Below, in pieces: positions 57,294-57,528 of a DNA stretch of 57,528 bases (within the stretch, counting starts at the first letter, position 1; each line of letters begins with the position of its first letter). The notes under the pieces are model-generated. The model was not told the DNA's origin. It saw only the letters and a list, made by a program, of their open reading frames with translations, and did no database searches. Both the position numbers and the translations under genes were made by a program. The DNA comes from Gammaproteobacteria bacterium (GTDB lineage Bacteria > Pseudomonadota > Gammaproteobacteria > JADZEE01), in NCBI GenBank assembly GCA_020850735.1, contig JADZEE010000016.1, forward strand, positions 1-57,528. Reading direction: 5' to 3'.

Positions 57294-57528
57294 AATATTT
57301 GTTTGAGATCAATAAGTTCATTCTTACTCGGAACCCTCGGCACGGTACCGGCCACTCGTCCTCAACTCTAATTCGTTCAGACAGTTAGCGCGGCCACGGG
57401 CGCATGTCCCCTGTCATCGAAGATCTCGATGAAACAGAAGACGACCTCGAAGATCAGGTTGTGACGGGGCACGCCAGGAGGTCCGGGCGCGGCTCGCCGC
57501 GCTCGGACGCCAGGCGATAAGCCTGCGC
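57294..57528. other. Right end of window without a supported gene
   Basis: The last 235 bases follow tRNA-Ser. A 38-codon plus-strand frame starts at ATG 57404 (MSPVIEDLDETEDDLEDQVV), and a minus-strand frame enters from the edge and stops at about 57457. Neither can be assigned. No integrase or direct repeat of the tRNA end is visible before the edge. Confidence 0.3.

Noticed and set aside
57065..57355. 96-codon minus-strand frame with GGEGGIRTPGPGNRST across tRNA-Ser
   Set aside because: This is the well-known false protein produced by translating the antisense strand of a tRNA-Ser gene.

Overview
The window is high-GC, gene-dense DNA from what looks like a gammaproteobacterium with tetrahydromethanopterin (H4MPT)/methanofuran-dependent C1 metabolism, probably a methylotroph. 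The placement rests on housekeeping order. The block lolC-lolD-DUF2062-comEC-exbB-exbD-lpxK-ycaR-kdsB and the set infA-bpt-aat ... ftsK-lolA-rarA-(crcB)-serS match arrangements I know from Pseudomonas and relatives. No methane monooxygenase or methanol dehydrogenase gene is present, so the source of formaldehyde is not visible here.

Region 1 (1-16.9 kb, all on the minus strand) is the most interesting part. Read in the direction of transcription it holds: a 7Fe-type ferredoxin and an adrenodoxin-reductase-like ferredoxin:NADP+ reductase; then a five-gene operon fwdD-fwdB-fwdA-ftr-fwdC; then fhcB-fhcA-fhcD-fhcC, tightly joined to the NAD-dependent formate dehydrogenase genes fdhB-fdhA. The second (fhc) set is the usual bacterial formyltransferase/hydrolase complex, whose B subunit has lost the metal-ligand cysteine. 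The first (fwd) set keeps that cysteine, the pterin-binding motifs and a separate FwdD-like small subunit. It therefore looks like a genuine Mo/W formylmethanofuran dehydrogenase of the archaeal type. The window may thus encode two parallel oxidation exits: formyl-MFR to formate to CO2 with NADH, and formyl-MFR directly to CO2 with reduced ferredoxin and NADPH. The second exit could in principle run in reverse.

Region 2 (17-27 kb, mostly plus strand) holds the matching H4MPT enzymes and cofactor biosynthesis genes: beta-RFAP synthase, mtdB, mch, a RimK-like ATP-grasp ligase, a CitG-like protein and fae, closed by a strong terminator. A HisA-like protein follows on the minus strand, divergent from an mfnF-like gene, pabB and an mfnE-like kinase.

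Region 3 (27-32 kb, minus strand) holds two small hypothetical genes and class Ia ribonucleotide reductase nrdA-nrdB, with a clear promoter overlapped by paired NrdR-like boxes. Region 4 (32-44 kb) carries cpdA, tsaB, the lol/comEC/exb/lpxK/kdsB envelope block, infA, and the N-end-rule transferases bpt and aat. Region 5 (44-49.5 kb, minus strand) is a less conserved block: COG3146 protein, exported hypothetical, DUF1820, AbgT transporter, metallophosphoesterase and alpha/beta hydrolase. Region 6 (49.5-57.5 kb) holds ftsK, lolA, rarA, crcB, DUF190, serS, a REP-like palindrome cluster, a small membrane protein, a BI-1 family protein and tRNA-Ser(UGA). No insertion sequence, prophage or CRISPR array was seen. 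All functional statements come from reading the sequence and from memory of the families; no search was run.
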